From a virus, in the IMG/VR virus record IMGVR_UViG_3300000128_000012, positions 1 to 29,532 of that record: DNA of 29,532 nucleotides. The stretch is one strand, 5' to 3'. The translations under genes and the position numbers were made by a program. The number at the start of each line of letters is the position of its first letter. The first letter of the stretch is position 1. Of this stretch, positions 23,566-29,532 are shown one piece after another. The notes below the pieces were generated by a model that saw only the letters and a list, made by a program, of their open reading frames with translations, did not search any database and was not told the DNA's origin.

Positions 23566-24570
23566 ATGGCAATAAAGAAAAAAACTGACTTCAAAAGTCT
23601 AAAACAGAAGTTTTCAACTTCGGCGAAATATAAACCACAAAGGTTTTTTGATATTGGTGAATCGTTCTTAGATGCCGTTGGTGTCCCGGGTCCGGCTATT
23701 GGTCATTTGAATATGTTCTTAGGTCATTCGGATACTGGTAAAACGACTGCTTTGGTTAAAACTGCTGTAGATGCTCAAAAGAAAGGTATCCTACCTGTTT
23801 TTATAATTACAGAACAAAAATGGTCTTTTGACCACGCTAAATTGATGGGTTTTGAATGTGAAGAAGTGGTTGATGAAGAAACAGGTGAGTTAGATTGGGA
23901 TGGGTTTTTCTTATTTAATAATAACTTTAACTATATTGAAGAAATAACTGATTATATTAATGAGTTATTAGATTCACAACAAAAGGGTGAATTAGATTAT
24001 AGTCTTTGTATAATGTGGGATTCTGTTGGTTCTGTACCTTGTAAAATGACGTTTGAAGGTAAGGGTGGTGCTATGCACAACGCTAGAACTTTAGCGGATA
24101 AAATTGGTATGGGTGTCAATCAAAGAATTTCAGGAAGTAGAAAGGCGGATTCAAAATATGAAAATACTTTAATTGTTGTTAATCAACCATGGGTTGAATT
24201 ACCTGACAATCCATTCGGACAACCTAAAATAAAGGCTAAGGGTGGTGAAGCTATCTGGTTAAATTCTTCTTTAGTGTTTCTTTATGGTAATCAAAAAAAT
24301 TCCGGAATTACAAAAATATCTGCGGTTAAGGATAAAAGGAAGATTAGGTTTGCTTCAAGAACAAAGGTATCGGTTATGAAGAATCATATCAACGGTCTTG
24401 GGTATGAAGATGGTAAAATATTGGTAACACCACACGGTTTTCTTTCAGGTAAAGATACTACAGAAGAAAAAAAATCAATTGAGAAGTATAAGTTAGAAAA
24501 CGCTGAGTATTGGAAAAAAATTATTGGTACTGATGGTGATTTTGACTTAAAAGAAGAAAGAGGAGAGTAA
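23566..24570 (+). CDS. uvsX: UvsX/RecA-like recombinase
   Basis: 334 aa. Walker A is GHSDTGKT (53-60), followed by the helix with KTAVDAQKKG. E83 in FIITEQKW is in the place of the RecA catalytic Glu. Walker B is SLCIMWDSVGS (D152). The loop-like stretch with KGGAMHNARTLADKIG and the strand TLIVVNQPWVEL follow, then KAKGGEAIWLNSSLVFLYG, all in RecA/UvsX order. It forms the strand-exchange filament for recombination-dependent replication and repair, working with gp32. It is a little shorter than T4 UvsX (391 aa), mainly at the C-terminus. The start at 23566 follows AAATAAAATATT. SSB, UvsX, a 5' nuclease and the helicase follow one another, making a compact replication block. Confidence 0.94.
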   Translation: MAIKKKTDFKSLKQKFSTSAKYKPQRFFDIGESFLDAVGVPGPAIGHLNMFLGHSDTGKTTALVKTAVDAQKKGILPVFIITEQKWSFDHAKLMGFECEEVVDEETGELDWDGFFLFNNNFNYIEEITDYINELLDSQQKGELDYSLCIMWDSVGSVPCKMTFEGKGGAMHNARTLADKIGMGVNQRISGSRKADSKYENTLIVVNQPWVELPDNPFGQPKIKAKGGEAIWLNSSLVFLYGNQKNSGITKISAVKDKRKIRFASRTKVSVMKNHINGLGYEDGKILVTPHGFLSGKDTTEEKKSIEKYKLENAEYWKKIIGTDGDFDLKEERGE

Positions 24571-24588
24571 ATTTTTATAGTGAGAACC

Positions 24589-24602
24589 GGTGAGAAATCA
24601 CC
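24589..24602 (+). promoter_or_regulatory. GNRA-tetraloop hairpin in front of 5' nuclease gene
   Basis: GGTGA (24589-24593), loop GAAA, TCACC (24598-24602). A 5-bp stem with a stable GNRA-type loop in the leader. It covers a possible GTG start at 24590 and ends 14 bases before the GTG at 24617. Confidence 0.4.
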
Positions 24603-24616
24603 ACAACAAAAAAAAT

Positions 24617-25630
24617 GTGATTAAAACATTATTAGTCGACGGAAATAACCTACTTAAGATAGGTTTTCACGGAGTCAAAGATTATTACCATAAGGGTAAA
24701 CATATTGGTGGTATATGGCATTTCTTGAATACTACAAGACGTTTCATTGAGGAATATAATTATGATAAAGTTGTTGTTTTTTGGGATGGTGAAGATAGTT
24801 CTAAAGCAAGAAAAGATATATACCCTCAATACAAAGAAAACCGAAAAAAACATTCTGATTCAAATGAGTATAAAGAAGAGTCTTTTACTGAACAAAAAGG
24901 TAGGGTCAAACTTTATTTGGAAGAAATGTTTATTCGACAAATTGATGTTGACAATAATGAGGCCGATGACTTAATTGCTTATTATTGTCAAATATCAAAC
25001 AATGAGCACAAAACAATCTTTTCGGGAGATAAGGACCTTACTCAACTAATTGGGGAGAACGTCTCTGTATACTCTCCAAACACAAGACAATTCTACCATA
25101 ATGGTGATAAAATTAAGGGTAAAGATTATGAGTTTCCACACTCTAATATTATAACCCTTAAAATTTTTACTGGCGATAAATCTGATAATATTGATGGAAT
25201 ATATTATTTTGGTGAAAAAACTTTAGTTAAATTCTTTCCTGAAATACTTGATAATACAGTTTCCGTTACCGATATTTTAACAAAGGCTCAAAGGTTATTT
25301 GAGAATAAGGAAGGTGGTGCGGCTATTGAAAATTTATTGTCCGGTAAAACTAAAACGGGGATTCATGGGGATGAATTTTTTAAGGTAAATCAAAAAATAG
25401 TAGATTTATCAATACCTTTGATAACCGACGAGGGTAAAGAACTCGTAGAACTGTATTATACTGAAACTTTAGACCCTGAAGGTAGAGGACATCGAAATTT
25501 AATAAAAATGATGATGGATGATGGTATTTTTAAATATCTACCTAAAGGTGATGATAATTGGGTGTACTTTTTAACTCCATTCCTAAAGTTAACTAGAAAA
25601 GAAAAAAGAAATTTTAAACAAAATAAGTAA
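24617..25630 (+). CDS. 5'-3' exonuclease / flap endonuclease (FEN family, T4 RNase H-like)
   Basis: 337 aa from this GTG. All acidic metal-binding positions of the FEN family are seen: D8 in LLVDGNN, D57 in VVFWDGE followed by the basic PQYKENRKK helix, E115, D117 and D118 in NNEADDLIAYYC, D138 and D140 in FSGDKDL, and D187 and D190 in TGDKSDNI. The last motif leads into the usual helix-hairpin-helix part. FEN enzymes remove RNA primers and flaps on the lagging strand. There is no ATG start. GTG 24617 follows CAACAAAAAAAAT, the same kind of leader as other genes here, so I prefer it over GTG 24590, which lies inside a hairpin. The longer start would add nine residues. A polymerase domain is absent, so it is a stand-alone nuclease. 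Confidence 0.9.
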   Translation: MIKTLLVDGNNLLKIGFHGVKDYYHKGKHIGGIWHFLNTTRRFIEEYNYDKVVVFWDGEDSSKARKDIYPQYKENRKKHSDSNEYKEESFTEQKGRVKLYLEEMFIRQIDVDNNEADDLIAYYCQISNNEHKTIFSGDKDLTQLIGENVSVYSPNTRQFYHNGDKIKGKDYEFPHSNIITLKIFTGDKSDNIDGIYYFGEKTLVKFFPEILDNTVSVTDILTKAQRLFENKEGGAAIENLLSGKTKTGIHGDEFFKVNQKIVDLSIPLITDEGKELVELYYTETLDPEGRGHRNLIKMMMDDGIFKYLPKGDDNWVYFLTPFLKLTRKEKRNFKQNK

Positions 25631-25631
25631 T

Positions 25632-26024
25632 ATGATGAATTTAAAAGATTTTGAAAAACAAATAAAAATGATGAGTAGGGGGGGTAATTCTAATATTCCT
25701 AATATTCCTGATATTTCCGACTTTATGAATCCCAAAAAGATGTTTTCTAATATTAAAAATGGATTTAAAAATTGGTGGAAGAGAAACATGAAAAAGATTA
25801 TCGTAGGTGGTTTATCAATTTTAATAACGGTATTTAGTTTAAAAATTATGTTATCGGAAAAAAAAGGAGTATATTTGGTGACAGATTCATTAGGTATTGA
25901 ATATAATACGAACCAATATAAAATTAATGGTCAGTGTATAGAATTTAATAGAAATAAGAAAAATATGTTAATTACCATATGTGGTGATTTTAAAATAGTA
26001 AAACAACAACAACAAAAAAAATAA
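25632..26024 (+). CDS. Small single-pass membrane protein, function unknown
   Basis: 130 aa. A cytoplasmic-type N-terminal part of about 50 residues, with a short repeated motif (NIPNIPDI), is followed by basic residues (WWKRNMKK) and one membrane helix at about 56-74 (IIVGGLSILITVFSLKIML). By the positive-inside rule the N-terminus should be inside and the ~55-residue C-terminal part in the periplasm. That part is beta-like and ends with a Gln/Lys run (KQQQQKK). Two ATG codons in a row (25632, 25635) allow either start. It begins one base after the nuclease stop and ends one base before the next gene, so it is firmly inside the replication operon. Its role there is unknown; anchoring replication to the membrane is only a guess. 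Confidence 0.72.
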   Translation: MMNLKDFEKQIKMMSRGGNSNIPNIPDISDFMNPKKMFSNIKNGFKNWWKRNMKKIIVGGLSILITVFSLKIMLSEKKGVYLVTDSLGIEYNTNQYKINGQCIEFNRNKKNMLITICGDFKIVKQQQQKK

Positions 26025-26025
26025 T

Positions 26026-26478
26026 ATGAAAAACCAAGATTCAACTAAGTTAGAATTACTAATGACGGTTAACGATAACTTTATCGTACAACGTTTCTTT
26101 AACGTGAGAGATTATAACAAAAACGCTAAAAGCTCTTATGAGTTATATAGATATATGAAAGATTTTTCAGAAACATTGACTACTGATTTAAAATATAAGA
26201 CTATGGATTATTTGTCTGAAAATATGTACCAAATTATGAATAATCCAATGATACTAGAAACTTCAAATACTGAAGGTCCGGAACATATTAATATATATCT
26301 TAAAAAAGATGGTGTGACAATGTGTCATAGAATTGTAGACGCAAAACTATTCCCACCTAAAATAAGATACACCGTAGATGTGCGTCCTCACCTAAAAAGT
26401 GTTCTTTATGATTTAACTGACATATTTTCATCCCAAGATTTAAATTACGAATATTTGGGCATTAATCTAACTCAGTAA
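26026..26478 (+). CDS. Unrecognised protein of the replication block
   Basis: 150 aa. Starts MKNQDSTKLELLMTVNDNFIVQRFFNVRDYN. A helical middle (SYELYRYMKDFSETLTTDLKYKTMDYLSEN) is followed by beta-like strands (HINIYLKKDGVTMCHRIVDAKLFPPKIRYTVDVRP) and a final helix. Apart from single Cys and His residues there is no metal or nucleotide motif. It lies between the membrane protein and the replicative helicase, spaced by one base from the former, and a TATTTAT element follows its stop. A role near replication is suggested by position only. In T4 the helicase loader gp59 lies near gp32, but this protein shows no gp59 feature that I can recognise. Confidence 0.7.
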   Translation: MKNQDSTKLELLMTVNDNFIVQRFFNVRDYNKNAKSSYELYRYMKDFSETLTTDLKYKTMDYLSENMYQIMNNPMILETSNTEGPEHINIYLKKDGVTMCHRIVDAKLFPPKIRYTVDVRPHLKSVLYDLTDIFSSQDLNYEYLGINLTQ

Positions 26479-26485
26479 TATTTAT
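26479..26485 (+). promoter_or_regulatory. TATTTAT element before the helicase gene
   Basis: TATTTAT right after the preceding stop codon, 21 bases upstream of the helicase ATG. It shares the core of the late elements but not the following AA, so it is weak evidence. Confidence 0.28.
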
Positions 26486-26506
26486 TTTTACTACAAATAA
26501 AATCAT

Positions 26507-27886
26507 ATGTCAATAACAAAAAAATTCGATTATTTAGGGTCGACATTTCAACAACAATTACTAAACCAAATTATTCTTGATAAGGATTTTTCGAGGTCTA
26601 TTATAGATGTGATAGAAACTGACTATTTTGACAATAAATATTTTAAAATCATAATACAGATGATTAGAGAGTATTATTTAAAATATGAACACGTACCTAA
26701 TTTTGAAACCTTAGAACAATTAACTAAATCTGAAATTAAACAAGAATTAGCCTCTAAAATTATAATTGATACGATAAATAAAATAAAGGGGGTTAGTATT
26801 GAGGGTTCTGAGTTTGTCCAAGAAAAAGCTATGAAATTTTGTAAACAACAAGAGTTACAAAAAGTTATGGTCAAGGCTCAAAAGATAATTGACGATGGTG
26901 AATTTGAAAACTACGATACTTTAGAAAGGTTAGTAAGAGAAGCTCTACTAGTTGGGGAGAGAGAAGACAATATGTCAGACGTTTTTTACAATTTAGATGA
27001 GGTTTTAAATGAGGATTACAGACATCCGGTACCAATGGGTATACCCGGAATAGATAGACTCTTAAAAGGTGGTTTAGCTAAAGGGGAAATTGGGGTTGTT
27101 TTAGCACCTACCGGTGTTGGTAAATCTACATTGTTAACAAAAATAGCTAATCACGCATTTAATATAGGGAATAACGTATTACAAATATTTTTTGAGGATA
27201 ACCCAAAAATTATTCAAAGGAAACACATTACTCTTTGGACTAAGGTTCACCCTGATGAATTATCGGAAAGAAAGGCGGAGGTTATGGTAAAAGTAAACGA
27301 AGTTAAAGATAGTATGGAGAACAAGTTAATTTTGAAAAAACTTCCATCGGATACTGTAACTATGGGTCAGATTAAAAACCAAGTTAGAAAAATGATTGCT
27401 GAAGGTATTAATATTGATGTTATTCTTTTGGATTATATTGATTGTGTTGTACCTGAAAAAAACTTGGGTGATGAATGGAAATCTGAAGGTTCTGTTATGA
27501 GAGCGTTCGAATCTATGTGTCACGAATTAGATTTAGTAGGGTGGACCGCTACTCAAGGAAATAGAAGTTCAATCTCTTCTGATGTTGTTACGACTGACCA
27601 AATGGGTGGTTCAATCAAAAAAGCTCAAGTTGGTCACGTTATTATATCAGTGGCCAAATCTCTACAACAAAAAGAAATGAAACTAGCAACTATTGCAATA
27701 ACTAAATCTAGAATTGGTGATGATGGTATTGTCTTTGAAAATTGTAAATTCGATAACGGTATGTTGGAGATTGATACTGAGAGTTCTGTGACTTTTTTAG
27801 GTTTAGAGGATAACAAAGAAGAAAAAAATAGACAACGAGTTAAAGAATTACTCGAAAAGAAAAAATTAAAACAAACGCAATCTTAA
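26507..27886 (+). CDS. gp41: DnaB-type replicative helicase (gp41-like)
   Basis: 459 aa, close to T4 gp41 (475 aa). The N-terminal domain (1-150) is helical and matches the DnaB N-domain in outline (FQQQLLNQIILDKDF; YFDNKYFKIIIQMIREYY). The RecA-like domain begins MGIPGIDRLLKGGLAKGEIGVV. Walker A is APTGVGKST (200-208, K206). A Walker B-type segment IDVILLDYID follows at about 304-312. GWTATQGNR, near residue 350, holds the conserved Q-N-R of motif H4, and ATIAITKSRIGDDG carries the arginine-finger region. It unwinds the fork on the lagging strand as a hexamer and would work with a primase, not found in this window. The start follows ACAAATAAAATCAT. Confidence 0.92.
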   Translation: MSITKKFDYLGSTFQQQLLNQIILDKDFSRSIIDVIETDYFDNKYFKIIIQMIREYYLKYEHVPNFETLEQLTKSEIKQELASKIIIDTINKIKGVSIEGSEFVQEKAMKFCKQQELQKVMVKAQKIIDDGEFENYDTLERLVREALLVGEREDNMSDVFYNLDEVLNEDYRHPVPMGIPGIDRLLKGGLAKGEIGVVLAPTGVGKSTLLTKIANHAFNIGNNVLQIFFEDNPKIIQRKHITLWTKVHPDELSERKAEVMVKVNEVKDSMENKLILKKLPSDTVTMGQIKNQVRKMIAEGINIDVILLDYIDCVVPEKNLGDEWKSEGSVMRAFESMCHELDLVGWTATQGNRSSISSDVVTTDQMGGSIKKAQVGHVIISVAKSLQQKEMKLATIAITKSRIGDDGIVFENCKFDNGMLEIDTESSVTFLGLEDNKEEKNRQRVKELLEKKKLKQTQS

Positions 27887-27967
27887 TTGGATGGTTGTTC
27901 AATAAAATAAAAAAAAAAAGGTTAATAAAATTAGTAATTTAAATAATTATTATATAAAAGAAGAAAC

Positions 27968-28951
27968 ATGGAAAAACAAAGTATTTTTAACAAAAGGGAA
28001 AACATATTACCTTACGATTATCCTTCATTATTGAAATATAAGGATGCGATTAGACATTCTTATTGGATTGATACGGAGTATAACTTCACTACCGATATTA
28101 ATGATTTTAAAGTGGTGATAAATGACAATGAAAGACAGGTAATAAAAAGAACGATGTTATCTATCGCTCAAATTGAGGTTTCGGTAAAGACTTTTTGGGC
28201 TGACCTTTATAAAAGAATGCCAATCACGGAAATAGGTGATGTTGGTATGACATTTGCGGAGTCTGAGGTTAGACATAAAGATGCCTATGCTAGACTTTTA
28301 AGAATTCTTGGGTTAGAGGAAGAGTTTAAACACGTTATTGAAATTCCGGCGATTAAAGATAGAATTAAATATTTAAGAAAATATTTGGATGGTACTAGAA
28401 GTCGAGATAATAAGATGTATACTAAATCAGTATTACTATTTTCCTTATTTATTGAACACGTTTCATTATTCTCACAATTCTTAATTATGATGTCATTTAA
28501 TAAAGAGAAAAATGTCTTTAAGGGTATTTCTAATGTTGTTGAAGCGACATCTAAAGAAGAGGATATCCATGGTAACTTTGGTGTTGAATTAATTAATATA
28601 ATTAAAAGTGAAAATCCGGAGTGGTTTGATGAGGAGTTTGATAATCTAATTATTTCAGCTTGTAAAAAGGCTTTTCAAGCGGAATGTAAGATATTAGATT
28701 GGATTTTTGAAAATGGTGAATTAGAATTTTTACCTAAAGAAACCATAAAACATTTCATAATGAACAGATTTAACAATTCATTAGGTAAAATTGGGATGAA
28801 ACCCGTATTTGAGGTTGATATCGATAAGTTAGAGAAAACACTATGGTTTGAGGTAGAAATTACATCAACTAAGGAAGGTGATTTCTTTTATAAGAAACAA
28901 ATTGATTACTCTAAAAAACAAAAAGCAATTACAGAAGACGATTTATTTTAA
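27968..28951 (+). CDS. nrdB: Ribonucleotide reductase class I, small (radical) subunit
   Basis: 327 aa. The metal ligands can be placed: E70 in SIAQIEVSVKTFW, E100 and H103 in FAESEVRHKDAY, a Glu in LFIEHVSLFSQF, and E/H in SKEEDIHGNFG. Y107, four residues after H103, is in the place of the E. coli radical Tyr122. The first ligand appears to be Glu, where E. coli NrdB has Asp84. The C-terminus EDDLF is the short tail that docks into NrdA. The protein starts directly with MEKQSIFNKREN, with no N-terminal ATP-cone. With NrdA it makes dNDPs for phage DNA synthesis. The 81 bases before it hold no clear promoter and no hairpin that I trust; nrdA follows after 23 bases. Confidence 0.94.
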   Translation: MEKQSIFNKRENILPYDYPSLLKYKDAIRHSYWIDTEYNFTTDINDFKVVINDNERQVIKRTMLSIAQIEVSVKTFWADLYKRMPITEIGDVGMTFAESEVRHKDAYARLLRILGLEEEFKHVIEIPAIKDRIKYLRKYLDGTRSRDNKMYTKSVLLFSLFIEHVSLFSQFLIMMSFNKEKNVFKGISNVVEATSKEEDIHGNFGVELINIIKSENPEWFDEEFDNLIISACKKAFQAECKILDWIFENGELEFLPKETIKHFIMNRFNNSLGKIGMKPVFEVDIDKLEKTLWFEVEITSTKEGDFFYKKQIDYSKKQKAITEDDLF

Positions 28952-28974
28952 AAACAAAAAAAAAACAAAAAAAT

Positions 28975-29532
28975 ATGAATATGAATAATGGTTATTCTCT
29001 AGAAGAAGTTAGAGAACTTGAAATACAATCGATAATGGGCGGAGATGATAAAGAAGTTAAAACTAGTGAGTATAAAAAATACTATTGGTTGAATGACGAG
29101 TCAAGAACTTTTTTATCCCGGGGATATATTACGGAAACTCCGGAACAAAGAATAAAAGATATGGCTAACAAGGCTGAGAGTATTCTTAAAATTGAAGGTT
29201 GGGCTGAGAAATTTGAAAAATATATGTCTAAAGGTTTCTATAGTTTATCTACACCTGTTTGGATTAACTTTGGAAAAGAAAAGGGATTACCGATTAGTTG
29301 TTATGGGTCAAATATTGATGATTCACTAGATAGTATACTGAACGCGGGTCGAGAAATAGGTATGATGTCTAAATATGGTGGTGGAACATCGGCTTATTTA
29401 GGTAATATTAGACCGAGGGGGTCTGTTATTAAAACAGGTGGTCGTGCAGATGGACCTGTACACTATTCTAGATTGTATGATACTACGGTTGACGTATGTA
29501 AACAATCTGAAGCTCGAAGAGGGGCTTGTGCG
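28975..29532 (+). CDS. nrdA: Ribonucleotide reductase class I, large subunit, N-terminal part
   Basis: The first 186 residues; the frame is open to the end of the window. The start at 28975 follows AAAACAAAAAAAT; a second in-frame ATG at 28981 is an alternative. The protein goes directly into the NrdA N-helical region: YYWLNDESRTFLSRGYI, then GFYSLSTPVWINFGKEKGLPISCYGS. C109 here corresponds to the first redox Cys (E. coli C225). MMSKYGGGTSAYLGNIRPRG and GPVHYSRLYDTTVDV follow, and the window ends in RRGACA. No ATP-cone precedes it, whereas T4 and E. coli NrdA have one. The sequence style is that of Bacteroidota NrdA proteins more than of T4 NrdA. The active-site Cys, Glu and radical-transfer Tyr pair lie beyond the window. 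Confidence 0.93.
   Translation, partial: MNMNNGYSLEEVRELEIQSIMGGDDKEVKTSEYKKYYWLNDESRTFLSRGYITETPEQRIKDMANKAESILKIEGWAEKFEKYMSKGFYSLSTPVWINFGKEKGLPISCYGSNIDDSLDSILNAGREIGMMSKYGGGTSAYLGNIRPRGSVIKTGGRADGPVHYSRLYDTTVDVCKQSEARRGACA

Noticed and set aside
26026-26478. Helicase loader gp59
   Set aside because: Position would be suitable, but no gp59 sequence feature is seen.
27887-27967. Promoter or terminator between helicase and nrdB
   Set aside because: Only a 4-bp possible stem and A/T-runs; no TTTG/TAnnTTTG pair or TATTTATAA element.
1-29532. tRNA, rRNA, CRISPR array, insertion sequence, integrase or attachment site
   Set aside because: No clover-leaf-like GTTCRA segments, regular spaced repeats, transposase or integrase motifs were found; genes are continuous and typical of a lytic T4-like phage.

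Overview
The window looks like part of the genome of a T4-type contractile-tailed phage (myovirus) infecting a Bacteroidota host, probably a flavobacterium. Phage identity rests on a recognisable T4-like tail set (gp15-like, gp18 sheath, gp19 tube, gp26/51-like chaperone, tape measure, gp53-like wedge) followed by T4-like replication genes (gp32 SSB, UvsX, 5' nuclease, gp41 helicase). The host assignment is an inference. The DNA is very AT-rich. Start codons follow A-rich leaders (for example AAAAACAAATG) and not Shine-Dalgarno sequences. One promoter fits the Bacteroidota pattern TTTG / TAnnTTTG. The NrdA/NrdB sequences look like Bacteroidota enzymes.

Layout. All genes but one are on the + strand. 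Positions 1-321 hold the end of an unrecognised gene. 325-1365 is a gp15-like tail terminator/sheath stabiliser. 1362-1526 on the minus strand is a small, easily missed ribbon-helix-helix (RHH) gene. 1647-4976 is an unusually large sheath, followed by a HAD-like protein and the tube. 6656-7556 holds overlapping reading frames that look like a tail-assembly chaperone made by ribosomal frameshifting or coupling, and 7601-9574 is the tape measure. 9621-21351 holds two giant baseplate proteins (1650 and 2153 aa) either side of a small gp53/LysM-like wedge protein. Two unrecognised genes close the late block. A strong terminator (22305-22332) separates it from a replication/nucleotide block: SSB, small ORF, UvsX, 5' nuclease, membrane protein, unknown, DnaB-type helicase, NrdB, and the start of NrdA, which runs off the window.

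Expression. Late genes are preceded about 20-45 nt upstream by a recurring TATTTATAA-type motif, taken here as the phage late promoter -10 element. Three copies, upstream of sheath, tube and chaperone, are embedded in near-perfect palindromes. The replication block starts with a host-type promoter instead. Intrinsic terminators lie after the sheath, the tube, the late block and the SSB, so the sheath, tube and SSB are insulated transcription units. This suits products needed in large amounts.

Most interesting points: the out-of-frame chaperone extension just before the tape measure; the antisense RHH gene and palindromes in front of the sheath gene; a sheath carrying an extra domain between threonine-rich linkers; an OmpA-like peptidoglycan-binding domain inside a baseplate protein; an SSB of gp32 type without zinc cysteines but with a bacterial-SSB-like DDMPF tip; and a HAD-like gene between sheath and tube. 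There is no tRNA, rRNA, CRISPR array or insertion sequence that I can see. No gap longer than 300 bases lacks a gene; the longest (1366-1646) contains the RHH gene and control sites.
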